The notes below the pieces were generated by a model. That model ran no database searches. It saw only the letters and a list, made by a program, of their open reading frames with translations, and had not been told where the DNA came from. DNA of 64,000 nt from Pirellulaceae bacterium. GTDB taxonomy: Bacteria; Planctomycetota; Planctomycetia; Pirellulales; Pirellulaceae. The position numbers and the translations under genes are program-made. Positions 27,152-37,800 of this stretch are shown in pieces; within the stretch, counting starts at the first letter, position 1, and the number at the start of each line of letters is the position of its first letter. The stretch is from NCBI GenBank assembly GCA_026004775.1, contig BPJU01000008.1:1-64000 (forward strand), in the 5' to 3' direction.

Positions 27152-28621
27152 ATGAATTCTGCACGATCCATAGAATGCGATGAGCAAGCGCTGTCCAGAC
27201 TTGCCAGGTACGCCGCGCGTTGCTTCGGCAGCTCGCCGTTCGCTTCGGTGCTGACAGCACCACGTGGCTCCGGACTTCGGTTCGAACGATGGAACCGCCA
27301 TCCCGATGTGCCGTCTTCCTTGCGCAGAATCGCCGACAACCTGGTAGCCTTCAGTTCTCAGATAACCCGCGGGGAATCGGGGCCTGGTTCCGAGCCAGCC
27401 GGCAAACCCTCCCGATCCGATAGTTCCCACGCAACGGCTTCGGCTACGGCATGGACAGTGGATGATGTGGCAAGCCATCTAGCCCTGTTGGCCGCGTTCT
27501 CGCAAGGCTCGCCTGTCGGGATTGTCCGACAAGCATGGCAAGAAATTTTGGAAGTGGCCCTCCAGTGCTATGCTGCATCAAGCGTGGAACTAACACAGAC
27601 GAATCGCGAGAATATCACTTGTTTGCGATGCTTCGAGCCCACCGGTTTGGTCGTTCTGGGAGCCTTGCTCGGCGACTCGTACGCCGAGTTTTTCCAACAA
27701 GCCAAGCGGCGGAAGCTCGCTTTCGAAGAACTGGAGCGCTCCGTTCTGGGTTTTGACCATCGACGGCTGGTGTACCACGTCTGGTATGAGCTCGACCTGG
27801 TGGATGCCGGGGAGGAGTTTCTGGTGACGTGCCGCAACGCGGACGCAGCCGATGCTGTACTTAAACAGCCTGCCTATGGCCGACCGGCAGCTCCGGAAGT
27901 GTACGAAAATTACGCCTCGGATGGCGCGGATCCAGCCCAACCTATTCCATTTACCCCTGGGCGATGCCTTGACGAACTCGACGAGTTGATGAGCCAATGG
28001 CTCGCCGATCTGAACCAGAAACCCTCTGCCTCCCGAGGTAGTTGCCATACAAATCTGTGCCGGTCCGCCGGCACTTCACTGGTGCATGATGAGCCGGCGC
28101 GCGCAGTTTTTCCGGACAGCAGTCGGGGGTCGGTGTCCCCGCCGAGACGCGGTTTACCGGCGATAAGTGAACGAGAACTGCAAGTAATTCTGGACACAGC
28201 CGTGGACGACTGCCGGCGCCGCCGCTGTGCGCTAAGCCTGATGCTGATCGAGTCGATGGGGCCATTTTCCATGGAACCATCCCAGTGGTGGGGCGTGCTG
28301 GGGGCGACCGTCAAGACAAGTTGCACGGCACTCTCCCCCGCAGCACAGCTGTTGTTGCTCGACAACCGATTAGTAGTCGTGTTGCCCGAGGCAGAGCGCT
28401 CGCGACTGTCCCACGAAGCGCGCAGGCACCAAACTTCCTGGGAACGTTTATTACAGACACATGGCGGAGGGGATCTTGATACTCGGTTGGCGATTGCCGT
28501 AATCGGAGCTTCCCTTTTGCCACGCAACCTCACCGGTAGCAGTCTCTTGCAGGCGGCCCTGGAGTGTCTGGAGTCCGCACGCGCTGCCGGAGGAGGCATC
28601 AAAAGCCGCGACGTGCTTTAG
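27152..28621 (+). CDS. Degenerate HDOD/GGDEF-like regulatory protein
   Basis: A 489-residue soluble protein. Residues about 120-235 resemble an HDOD domain: the LLGDSYAEFF region stands where HDOD proteins have a GLLHDIG-like stretch, and LERSVLGFDHRRL matches the conserved helix. A Pro/Ser-rich linker follows (about 240-345). Residues about 350-489 align by pattern with a GGDEF domain (the end LLQAALECLESARAAGGGIKS is typical), but the GG(D/E)EF active site is replaced by LDNRL, so no cyclase activity is expected. The family call is by eye and moderate. A signalling or scaffold role is inference. The start has only a weak ribosome binding site. Confidence 0.6.
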   Translation: MNSARSIECDEQALSRLARYAARCFGSSPFASVLTAPRGSGLRFERWNRHPDVPSSLRRIADNLVAFSSQITRGESGPGSEPAGKPSRSDSSHATASATAWTVDDVASHLALLAAFSQGSPVGIVRQAWQEILEVALQCYAASSVELTQTNRENITCLRCFEPTGLVVLGALLGDSYAEFFQQAKRRKLAFEELERSVLGFDHRRLVYHVWYELDLVDAGEEFLVTCRNADAADAVLKQPAYGRPAAPEVYENYASDGADPAQPIPFTPGRCLDELDELMSQWLADLNQKPSASRGSCHTNLCRSAGTSLVHDEPARAVFPDSSRGSVSPPRRGLPAISERELQVILDTAVDDCRRRRCALSLMLIESMGPFSMEPSQWWGVLGATVKTSCTALSPAAQLLLLDNRLVVVLPEAERSRLSHEARRHQTSWERLLQTHGGGDLDTRLAIAVIGASLLPRNLTGSSLLQAALECLESARAAGGGIKSRDVL

Positions 28622-28662
28622 TGGCCAAGATCGACGGCTGAACCGGCCGCGTTTGTCGCACC

Positions 28663-29319
28663 CTAAGCCGTACGCTGGGCGATTTGAGGCGTGACCCAGC
28701 CCGACTTGTCCTTGTCCTTCTTCGCTGCGTCGCCCTCCATGTAGTTGAAGAACGCCACCCCTGCGCCGACGACCAAGGCAAAAACAATCACCATGAAAGC
28801 AAATATCAACCAGGCGCTCGTCGTCGTTCCGTAACCCATATCCTGCCGGAGCGGTTCGTTTTCCAGCTCACGCTCGGCAAAGGCCAGGATCTTTTCCACT
28901 TCCGACTTCGAGGGCTCCAGGTCCACCGACAACTCCACATCCTCGTTGTCGGACCCCAGGCCGAGCGTCCGCAATCGCTTGCCTTCCTGAAAATCGTAGC
29001 CACAGTGCACGCACAGCACGGCATTCGCGGGCAAATGCCCGTGGCACTCCGGACACTCCTTGCCCGCCTGCGGAGCCTTAAGCCCAATTTCGTCGAATAG
29101 CTTCTCATCACTGCCGGTCGTGCCGCCGGAACGGGCCGCAGTTGAGCCTTGCGACCCGCCGGGCTTGGCTGGCCTGCTCGTTGCGGCACCGGCTCGGTTT
29201 GCCGAGGGAGCCGGCACCGCGAGCACAGCACCACATTTTGGACAGCGTGCTTTCTTGCCGGCCAAGCTGTCCGGTGCTGAAAGCTTCTGGCCGCATTGAC
29301 ACGTTACAACGATCGGCAC
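28663..29319 (-). CDS. Zinc-ribbon membrane-anchored protein
   Basis: A 218-residue protein. Residues 1-35 form a zinc ribbon with CQC and CPKC pairs (CQCGQKLSAPDSLAGKKARC), a motif very common in planctomycete proteins. A low-complexity linker rich in Ala, Gly, Ser and Pro follows. A second ribbon (CPECHGHLPANAVLCVHCGY) precedes an acidic stretch and one membrane helix (WLIFAFMVIVFALVVGAGVAFF) near the C-terminus. The frame stays open far upstream, but similarity begins at VPIVVTCQCG. The GTG at 29319 has GAGG seven bases before it, so I chose that start. The function is unknown; these ribbons usually bind zinc structurally. It converges on the HDOD-like gene with 41 bases between stops. Confidence 0.75.
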   Translation of the reverse strand: MPIVVTCQCGQKLSAPDSLAGKKARCPKCGAVLAVPAPSANRAGAATSRPAKPGGSQGSTAARSGGTTGSDEKLFDEIGLKAPQAGKECPECHGHLPANAVLCVHCGYDFQEGKRLRTLGLGSDNEDVELSVDLEPSKSEVEKILAFAERELENEPLRQDMGYGTTTSAWLIFAFMVIVFALVVGAGVAFFNYMEGDAAKKDKDKSGWVTPQIAQRTA

Positions 29320-29769
29320 CGACACGCCTCGCTTCGCCCAAACCGACCACGCCCCAACACCAACCCACCGCTCGCTCGGCCGCCGCGCCAGGCGCCTCTT
29401 GTTCCTATTCTGACCAAGCTTTACAGCCAAGACAACGGGCAAACCACCGAATCTCTTTGCCCCGGACAGCGGTCCCGGCTCGGCCAGGGTAGTGCTGTGA
29501 CACGGCCCACACGCCCCTGGCCGTTGGCCGCCCCTATTGGCGACCGACTTCCCATGCTGGTGCGGGTTTGGAACTTTAGGAGGGTAACGATCGTCAAAAA
29601 CACGCCGAACTGCGCAAATGCTCCCAGGGTAGCGGTATTTCGGGCTGGATGGTTCGGTTTGTATGGAGAGGCGCGGACGTTTTTCGGGGCCGGAGGGGGT
29701 GTGGGCTAGTAGCAGCCAGCAATTGAAAATGGGAAGCCTGGGCAAAATACATGAGAATTGGCGATTTTG
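29320..29769. other. Non-coding stretch upstream of the giant surface-protein gene
   Basis: No protein family, RNA gene or repeat was recognised. Open frames here are short and out of phase with any neighbour. A promoter follows at 29770. Confidence 0.45.
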
Positions 29770-29797
29770 TTGAAACTGAGGGGTGGGCAACTATAAT
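29770..29797 (+). promoter_or_regulatory. Sigma70-type promoter for the giant surface-protein gene
   Basis: TTGAAA (29770-29775), a 16-base spacer and exact TATAAT (29792-29797). The predicted start near 29804 gives a leader of about 170 bases before the ATG at 29973. Confidence 0.65.
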
Positions 29798-29972
29798 CGC
29801 AAGAATCAGCGGGCACGTGTCCAACGCGGTGTACGGCGAGAGCTTTGCGCCGCCGGGGTGGGTTTAACCGCTCATGTTTCGTATACAATTTTACACCACA
29901 ATGGGTAGTTAACGCAGTGCCTTCGCCCTGCCGAGTGGGCAAGCGGAGAGTAAGCATCACGAGGGTTGGTAC

Positions 29973-32900
29973 ATGGCGATGCGGCGATTCGGTGCGGCAT
30001 TGAAGCGGATCTATCGGGAACGCAAGCGGCGGATCGAACGGCGGCAGCGGCGGTTGGATCGGCCGCGGATGATCGAGATCCTGGAGGACCGCCGTCTGTT
30101 GGCCGGTGGGCCGATTCTGGTGGGCGTGCAGTCGGGTGACGGGAATCTTTTCCGGCGTGACGGCATTAGTGTCTTTAACATTGCTCCGAACACGCTGAAG
30201 CTGACGTTTGACGGCAACCAGCGGTTCACTACCAGCGAAACGCTGTTGAATCAGGCGATTCGCTTGACGCGCGCCGGCAATGATGGACTGCTGGGAACGA
30301 CGGATGACGTGCGCATTTTGCCGGCGTTCATCGGGCCGAATTCTGCGCCGAACGAGAACGAGATTCTGCTGCGGTTTGCCGAAAAGCTGCCGGACGACCT
30401 GTACCGGCTGGAGATTTTTGCCCGGGACAACGTCCCGCAAGGGATCCGCGCTCTGCGCAACGTGAATGGCGACGTATTTACTCCCACTGACCCGACAGCC
30501 GACCGCGAAGCGCTGGTCTTCGAGCTGGATTTGGGTGCCCAGGTGGTGGCCGTGGTGCCGCAGCCGATCTATCGTGACGCGAACAATCGGCTGATCCAGG
30601 ATGAGAACGTAATTCTGGTCTACTTTAATAACGACGACTTGTGGGATCGGCCTGTGTCTACGGTTCCGGGCGGCCCGAACCCGACAGTGGTCGATCCTCG
30701 GTTTTATCAGTTGATCGCCGTCCGCGATACATTGACCAATGTCGACGATGTGACTTTTTATCCGACGCGGGTCGATTATGATCCAGCCACCGACGTAGCC
30801 AAACTGACGTTCGCGGCTCCGCTTTATGCACTTACCGGCGATCCGACTCGAGCCACAACGTTCCGGTTGCGAATCGGCACGGACGAGCCGGCCCCGGCAC
30901 CGCCACGGCTATTGGATTTCAAAGGCCCGGGCAATCCCAAGACGCAGTTCAACATCGACCTTCGTTATCCGGATGACAGTATCCCGGCGGATATCCAGCA
31001 AGTGATCCGGCGGGCGGCGGATCGCATCGAGCAGATTGTGGTAGGGGACTTGCCCGACGAGGGGACGATCGACGACCTGGAAATCACGGTCGTGGCTACG
31101 ACGTTGGATGGGGTGGGTGGCTTCATTGCCACAGGTTTTCCTACGAATTTGCGGGTTGATTCGCGGCTGCCGTTCAAAGCCCAGATCACCATCGACATCG
31201 ACGACCTTTTGGACCGCTTTGTGCACCAGCGCGATCAAGAGGAGTTGGCCCGACTGGGGGCGGTCGCGTCGATCGATGTTTTGGAAGACGGGTCAGCCTA
31301 CAAGGATGGGCAGACCATTACTGTCACAGACAGTGCGATCGGGACAATTGTTTACGAGTTTGATAGCGACGGGTCAACCACGCCGGGCAACGTAAGCATT
31401 CCGTTTTCGCCAGGGCCGTCGGCCACGACTCGTGCTGCGATGGCCTCGACGTTGCGTGCGCGCATCGCTGCGACTCAACCGGGCCTGAATCCCTCGCTTT
31501 CCCCAGACGGAACGAGGGTCCTGTTGTCGCCTAACGACGGTTTTGTTCGGCTGCGGATCAGTCTGGGGGCTCGCGGCATCAAGAATTCCCCGCTATACGA
31601 TGTGGCCACGCTCCAGGAGACGATGGAGCGGGAGATCCTGCATGCCATGGGGTTTGGGCATCTGTGGCAGCAGATGAATCTAGTGGTGGGGCTCGGCACG
31701 AACAACCCGCGCTTTGTGGGCACTCGGGCGCTGGCCGAGTTCAATCAGCATTTCAATGTCAGTCAGACGTCGATTCCGGTGGAGAACCTGGGAGATATCC
31801 GGGGCCTGCCGTTTATTGTGGGACTGCATTGGCGCGAGCAGGATTTCGAGCCGCAGAATTTCACCCCTCCCAACAATTCGTTGCCGCGGCTGCGCGGCGA
31901 GTTGATGACCGGCTTTCTCAATTATAACGAGCCGAACTTGATCAGCCGCGTGACGGTGGCGGCGCTGGCCGACATGGGCTACGTGGTCGACATGCATGCG
32001 GCCGACGAATACCGCGGGGTGTATCTGCAGTTGAGTCCCACGCCCGTGTTCACCGACGGGGCGTCGATCACGATCGAGGACAGCCGGGGGGTGGTGCGCA
32101 AGTTCGAATTCGTGGACACGGTTCTGAATAACGGCCAGCTCGATCCCAATGCCATCCCGTTGCCGTTTGATGCCACCACCACGGCTGCGCAAATGGCACA
32201 GATCATTGCCAATGCGGTTACCGACCCGACCGGTCGATTTGATGTGGTGGCGACCGTACGCAGTTCCCCGTCCGGGCCTCGCGTCCACTTCTTCCGCGAC
32301 CGGAACATTGCCCTCAGTACGTCGCCGGCCGTGACGGGCATGACGCGGGTGCTGGCCAACATCGATCCGCCGCTGGCTTACCAGGCCCCGGCGCGACCAG
32401 TGCCGAATAATGATGCTGGTTCCAGTTTTTCCACAGCTCTGGACATTTCGCCGCATTTTGACACCAGCACGTCAGCCACTTCGAGTCTGGTGGTCAACTC
32501 GTCGATCGATCCTCAATTCCTGGGGATTCGTGCCGCGGTCATCCGCGTAACCGGCAATGGCAATGCTCTGGTGGACGGCTCGTCGTTTACCATTCGCTAC
32601 ACGAACGAAGACAGTGTAACAGTCACGTCGGCCAAGTTCGAGTTCGACGATCTGTCGTTGGGCGGCGGGCTGGCCGACCCCTCGGCTATCGCTGTGCCTT
32701 ACCGTTCGGGGCCCGAAGGAACGGTTTCCACGCCCGAAGAGATCGCTCAGGCGATTGCGACCGCTATCAACAGCACTCCGGATGCGGTGCTCGGCGTGCA
32801 AGCTCGTGCCGTGGGGACCACGGTCTTTTTGACTCGACGCAGTCCCGATGCCTCGGCGCCGGACCGCCAAACCAACAAGTTTCTTACTTCGGCCAGCAAT

Positions 32901-34853
32901 GTGGTGTTCAGCGAGAACGCCGCCGGAGTGCGCACCGACGTATTGCGGGTGGACATCCAGTTTCCCGGGGCCAAGGATGAGCCGGGGCATCGCGACATTC
33001 AGGTCGAAGAGCATATCCGTGGCAATCTGACCGATGCCTCACCGGCGATCGCCACCAAGTATTACAACTTCAAGTCCTTCTACGGTTATGACGCCAACGG
33101 CAACCCGTTGGCCAACGTGATCACCGAGAATCAAAAGCAGCGGGCTCGCGAGGTTTTGGAGTTGTACGGCCGCTATCTGGGCGTGCAGTTTGTGGAGACC
33201 GATTCGCTGGGACTGACGATTGCCACGGGTGACCCACGCGCCGTGCGTACGTTCGTGCCCACCGGCCCTGGTGAACCGCTCGGCATGTCTGGCGGCGGAG
33301 TCGTGGTGATCGACAATGCCGAGCAGTGGAACGACGAGTTCGGCGGGTCGTGGTTCCGCGAGGCGATGCGGCAGATCGGCCGCTGGCTGGGGCTGGGCAA
33401 CGCCTTTGAGCTGCCGAACTCGATCATGGGCAACCCGGCAGGACCCAATTTGGGCTTTTCGGTCACCGCTCCGCCTGAACCGGTCTTCCCCGGCTCAGCC
33501 GATATCGTACATGGGCGGGTGCTGTACCGGCCGGAACAGTCCGATATCGACATGTACCGCTTCTCACTGGCCCAGCGCGGTTTGCTGACAATCGAAGCGT
33601 TTGCCCAGCGGCTACCCAACTCCAGTTTGCTCGATCCGGTTATCCGGCTCTACAAAGTCCGCACCGATGCGGCGGGCGCCCCGGTGCTCGATTCCCGCGG
33701 CGATCCGATTGTGGACCTGGTGGCCAGGAACGACAACTACTTTGGCCACGATCCTTTCTTGGAATTGGAGCTGGAGCCGGGTGTTTACTACGTTGGGGTC
33801 AGTTCCGCCGGTAATGAAGACTACGATCCGCGTGTGGAAGACTCAGGATCGGGCGGTACGACCGAGGGCGATTACGACTTGAGGTTGGTGTTTCGGCCGC
33901 AGGCAGTAAGCGGCATTGTGGACTTTACCGGAACTCGATTTGACGGGGACGCGGATGGGGTACCTGGCGGGGTTTACAATTTCTGGTTCCGCACGGCAGC
34001 ACCGTTACAGAGTCCGTTTAATCCGGCCGTAGCGGCAGTCATTTATGTGGACAAGGCCAACCAGCCAGCTGTCGGCGCCCCGCCTCCGAACGGCACGCGC
34101 AGCAATCCGTTCAATACGATCCCCGCTGCGCTGAACTTCATCAACAGCCAGCGGGCCACCAGCACGGGCAAGGACACCGAATATATCATCCGCATTGTCG
34201 GCAACGGGGGCGATGACAAAGACATCACCACGCTCAACGACAACATCCCGTATGAAATCGGCTTCCGGCCTCCGTTCGGCATTCCGCTGCCGGATGGTTC
34301 GAAGTTGGATGTGCCGAAGAACGTAACGGTGATGATTGACGCCGGTGCGGTATTCAAGATGCGCGAGTCGAGCATCAACGTGGGCAGCGAGTCGCCCACG
34401 GTAGACCGAAGCGGCGGCGCCGTGCAGGTCCTGGGCGCTCCGTTTATGTTCGACCGCAACGGCAACGTGATCCGAACGCGCACCGGCCAGATCGCCCCAG
34501 GGAGCGTCTATTTTACTTCCTGGAATGACGAGAGCATCGGTGCGGATACCAATCCGGCCGCCCCCCAAACGCCGCAGGCAGGTGACTGGGGCGGCATCAT
34601 TTTCCGGGGTGATCACGACCAGATCGAGGCACGCAAGAGTTACGAGCGGTTGGGGATCTTCCTCGATTATGTCAACCACGCCGATATGCGCTACGGCGGC
34701 GGCAAGATCGTGGTCAACTCCGTCCAACAGACGATCACGCCGATCCATATGATCGTCAGCCGGCCCACAGCCACTTTCAACACGATCACCTTTCAGCGCC
34801 AGCGGTGCCATGTCGGCCGATCCGGATTCGTTCCGCATCTCCAATTTCCATGA
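29973..34853 (+). CDS. Giant surface protein, fragment 1 (LEPR-XLL, protease-like domains, PPC)
   Basis: The first 1626 codons of a locus reading to 49502. Residues 1-46 are basic and end LEDRRLLAGG, a LEPR-XLL surface signal. Residues about 335-685 resemble a leishmanolysin-like (M8) domain, with a FEFD repeat inserted at about 430-535, the active-site equivalent REILHAMGFGH at 553-563, and then GELMTGFLNYNEP and TVAALADMGYVVD. A second metzincin-like segment (about 1030-1155) ends RQIGRWLGLGN (1133-1143) and NSIMG. Both lack essential zinc ligands. A PPC domain lies at about 1170-1310 and a DUF1565-like start at about 1350-1440. The frame is lost near 34797: after ITF the text becomes QRQRCHVGRSG and stops, whereas the +1 frame continues sensibly as SASGAMSADPD. 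Confidence 0.85.
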   Translation: MAMRRFGAALKRIYRERKRRIERRQRRLDRPRMIEILEDRRLLAGGPILVGVQSGDGNLFRRDGISVFNIAPNTLKLTFDGNQRFTTSETLLNQAIRLTRAGNDGLLGTTDDVRILPAFIGPNSAPNENEILLRFAEKLPDDLYRLEIFARDNVPQGIRALRNVNGDVFTPTDPTADREALVFELDLGAQVVAVVPQPIYRDANNRLIQDENVILVYFNNDDLWDRPVSTVPGGPNPTVVDPRFYQLIAVRDTLTNVDDVTFYPTRVDYDPATDVAKLTFAAPLYALTGDPTRATTFRLRIGTDEPAPAPPRLLDFKGPGNPKTQFNIDLRYPDDSIPADIQQVIRRAADRIEQIVVGDLPDEGTIDDLEITVVATTLDGVGGFIATGFPTNLRVDSRLPFKAQITIDIDDLLDRFVHQRDQEELARLGAVASIDVLEDGSAYKDGQTITVTDSAIGTIVYEFDSDGSTTPGNVSIPFSPGPSATTRAAMASTLRARIAATQPGLNPSLSPDGTRVLLSPNDGFVRLRISLGARGIKNSPLYDVATLQETMEREILHAMGFGHLWQQMNLVVGLGTNNPRFVGTRALAEFNQHFNVSQTSIPVENLGDIRGLPFIVGLHWREQDFEPQNFTPPNNSLPRLRGELMTGFLNYNEPNLISRVTVAALADMGYVVDMHAADEYRGVYLQLSPTPVFTDGASITIEDSRGVVRKFEFVDTVLNNGQLDPNAIPLPFDATTTAAQMAQIIANAVTDPTGRFDVVATVRSSPSGPRVHFFRDRNIALSTSPAVTGMTRVLANIDPPLAYQAPARPVPNNDAGSSFSTALDISPHFDTSTSATSSLVVNSSIDPQFLGIRAAVIRVTGNGNALVDGSSFTIRYTNEDSVTVTSAKFEFDDLSLGGGLADPSAIAVPYRSGPEGTVSTPEEIAQAIATAINSTPDAVLGVQARAVGTTVFLTRRSPDASAPDRQTNKFLTSASNVVFSENAAGVRTDVLRVDIQFPGAKDEPGHRDIQVEEHIRGNLTDASPAIATKYYNFKSFYGYDANGNPLANVITENQKQRAREVLELYGRYLGVQFVETDSLGLTIATGDPRAVRTFVPTGPGEPLGMSGGGVVVIDNAEQWNDEFGGSWFREAMRQIGRWLGLGNAFELPNSIMGNPAGPNLGFSVTAPPEPVFPGSADIVHGRVLYRPEQSDIDMYRFSLAQRGLLTIEAFAQRLPNSSLLDPVIRLYKVRTDAAGAPVLDSRGDPIVDLVARNDNYFGHDPFLELELEPGVYYVGVSSAGNEDYDPRVEDSGSGGTTEGDYDLRLVFRPQAVSGIVDFTGTRFDGDADGVPGGVYNFWFRTAAPLQSPFNPAVAAVIYVDKANQPAVGAPPPNGTRSNPFNTIPAALNFINSQRATSTGKDTEYIIRIVGNGGDDKDITTLNDNIPYEIGFRPPFGIPLPDGSKLDVPKNVTVMIDAGAVFKMRESSINVGSESPTVDRSGGAVQVLGAPFMFDRNGNVIRTRTGQIAPGSVYFTSWNDESIGADTNPAAPQTPQAGDWGGIIFRGDHDQIEARKSYERLGIFLDYVNHADMRYGGGKIVVNSVQQTITPIHMIVSRPTATFNTITFQRQRCHVGRSGFVPHLQFP

Positions 34854-37800
34854 CCCGGTGTCGCAATTCATCGGTTCGCCGACTCCCGAGCGGCGGCGTG
34901 CCGCGTTCACCTTGGACTACGACCGAGTGGGGCCGGAGATCCATGGCAATCGTATTGTCAACAATTCGACGAACGGGCTGTCGATCCGCGTCCAAACGTT
35001 GGCCAACCAGGATGTAAAACCCCAGACGGTCACTGCTCGTTGGGACGACACGGACATCGTACACGTGTTGACCGAAAACCTGGTATTGCAGGGCAATCCG
35101 GGTGGTCCCGTTTTGTCGCAGACCGCTCCGCCGGTGGCTCTGGTGCGTTTCGTGGCTCCTCCGCCCGGCACCACCGGTACGCTCGCGCCCGGAAGTCAGT
35201 ACCGGTACCGCGTTACGTTCGTAGACCGCAATGGATACGAGAGCCCGCCGTCGCTGGCAACTCCGGCCCTGACCGACAACCCCAACATTGTCACCATCGG
35301 TTCCAGCGGCGCCGTACAGATCAACAACTTGCCGACGGCTCCGGCCAACTTCGTTGGCCGGCGGCTTTATCGCAGTGCCCCGGGCGGTGGCGGGCCGTTC
35401 GTCCTGATTGCCCAGCTCAACGCCACCGACACCACGTACATCGATCGCGGCGGGCAATTGGGTGGCATACTGGATACGACAGTCGATCCGGTGGAGGGGG
35501 TACGTTTGCCGCGGTTGGCGGCCGGCTTGATCATCGACCCAGGCACCGTCGTGAAATTGGAAGGTTCGCGTATCCAGGTCGGGATCGGCTCGACGTTCAT
35601 CGCCGAAGGCCAGCCGGGCCGGGAAATCGTCTTCACCGCGCGCCAAGACGATCGTTATGGAGGCAGCGGTACGTTTGATACCAACGCCGATGACCAACTG
35701 GGACCGAACGAAGCGCAGCCGCGTCCGGGCGGCTGGGGTGGTATTTACTTCGGGCCGAACAGCGTCGGCAGCTTGGACAACGTGCTGATCACCTACGGTG
35801 GCGGTATTACCAAAGGCGGTGGTAGCTTTTTTGCTACGAATGCGGTCGAGATCCACCAGGCACGCGAGGTGCGCATCACCAACAGCGTGATCGAGCGCAA
35901 CGAGGTCGGGCAGGGGGGACAAGCTGGTGGTCCCACGTCGACACGTTTCGGCCTGGGCTTCAACGCTCCGGCAGCCATCTTCATTCGGGGATCGCAGCCG
36001 ATCATCGTCAACAACATCATCCGCGACAACCTCGACACCGACAACGTCGACTTCGATCCGTCGGTTACCGTGCCGGTGGCAGCCATCAACGTGGGTGTCA
36101 ATTCACTGGACGCCACGGCGGTGCGCGACCACGGCCGCTCGACCGGCTTGGCCAACATCTTCGCCCAATTCCGCAATAACTACGGGGCACTCATCCGCGA
36201 AAACCGCCTGTCGAACAACGGCATTAACGGGATGGTAGTGCGAGGCGGGTTGGTTACGACGGACGTTGTCTGGGACGATGCGGATATCGTGCACGTGGTG
36301 CTCAGTGAAATTATCGTGCCGAACTTCCACACGTTCGGCAGCTTGCGTTTGCAGAGCAGTGCCACGCAAAGCCTGGTGGTCAAGCTCTTCGGCCCCGACG
36401 CCGGTTTCACTTCCACCGGGACTCAGGGCGACATCGACGACCGTATCGGTGGCTCTCTGCATATCGTGGGCCAGCCCGGTTTCCCGGTTATTCTCACTTC
36501 GCTTCGCGATGACACCGTGGGAGCCGGCTTTAACCCGTTCGGCGATCCGCAAGTCGACACCAACAACGACGGTTCTGCCACCAGACCAGCGCCCGGCGAT
36601 TGGCGCAGCATCAAGATCGACCAGTACGCCCATGATCGCAATGTGGATGTGGTATTGGAACTGGAATCTCCCGATGCGGCAGCTCCCGGTCCGAACGCCG
36701 TGCCGGCCACGGCTCAGTTCATCGGCGACCTTGCGCCTCATGAAAAAGCCGGCGACGACAACCGCCGGCTGGGGTTCGTGGTTTATGGCTACTTGAGCGA
36801 CGTAAACGACATAGACGTCTACAGCTTCACAGCCGACCCCGGCACGGAAGTATGGTTGGATATCGATCGCACATATCCGGGGCTGGACACGGTCGTGGAG
36901 CTGTTGGATGCCACGGGCCGGGTGATCGCGCAGTCGGACAACTCTTTGGCGGAAACGTTGGGCCTTCAGTCGATCTTCGAAGATAATCCTCCTGGTTCCG
37001 ACGTGGTGCAGGCCAACATCTTGCAAAAGTCGCTCTTCCAGCAGCGCGACCTGTATGGCACAAACGCTCGCGATGCCGGCTTGCACGTGGTGTTGCCGGG
37101 TGAACCGAATCCGGCTGCTCCGCCGACCTATTTCGTGCGCGTGCGCAGCAGCAACTTGCGGGCGCTGGACCCCCGCAGCGATTTGCAGGATCCCGCCAAA
37201 TTGTTGCTGGGGCGCACCGAAGGCGTGTACCAACTCCAGGTCCGGCTGCGCGAACTGGACGAAGTACCCGGCTCCACCGTGCGCTTCTCGGATATCCGTT
37301 ACGCCACCACGGGTATCGAGCTGATTGGTCAGCCCACCCATTCGCCGCTCATCGGTGAAGCCGTGGAGATCCTCCAGGTGGGTCAAACCAACGACGACAA
37401 CAATGCCTTGAACGCTTCCCAGTACGTGGGGAATCTGCTCCGCACCGACCGGGCGGTCATCAGTGTCGCGGGCACGCTGGGGATCCCGGCTCGTCCCGGA
37501 TTTGCCGGTATCAGCGGGTTCGATGATGTCGACTGGTATCGGTTCGACTTGAATTACCAGAATGTCCAGTCGGTGTTCGGAGCCGTCAATCCGACGGCCG
37601 ATCCGCTCAACAACCCGATACGGCATATTCCGGTCGTGTTTGACATCGATTATGCGGACGGTTTTTCGCGAGCGAACACGGTTATCAGCATCTTCGATGC
37701 TCAAGGCCGTCTGATCTATTTCGGCCAGGCATCGAACATCGCCGATGACCAGCCGCAGCCGCTCAAAGGCGCGAACGTTGACGATCTTTCGCGAGGTTCC

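Noticed and set aside
29706-30440. 244-residue minus-strand frame at the start of the giant gene
   Set aside because: Its sequence is the reverse of the LEPR-XLL coding region and the promoter; not a gene.
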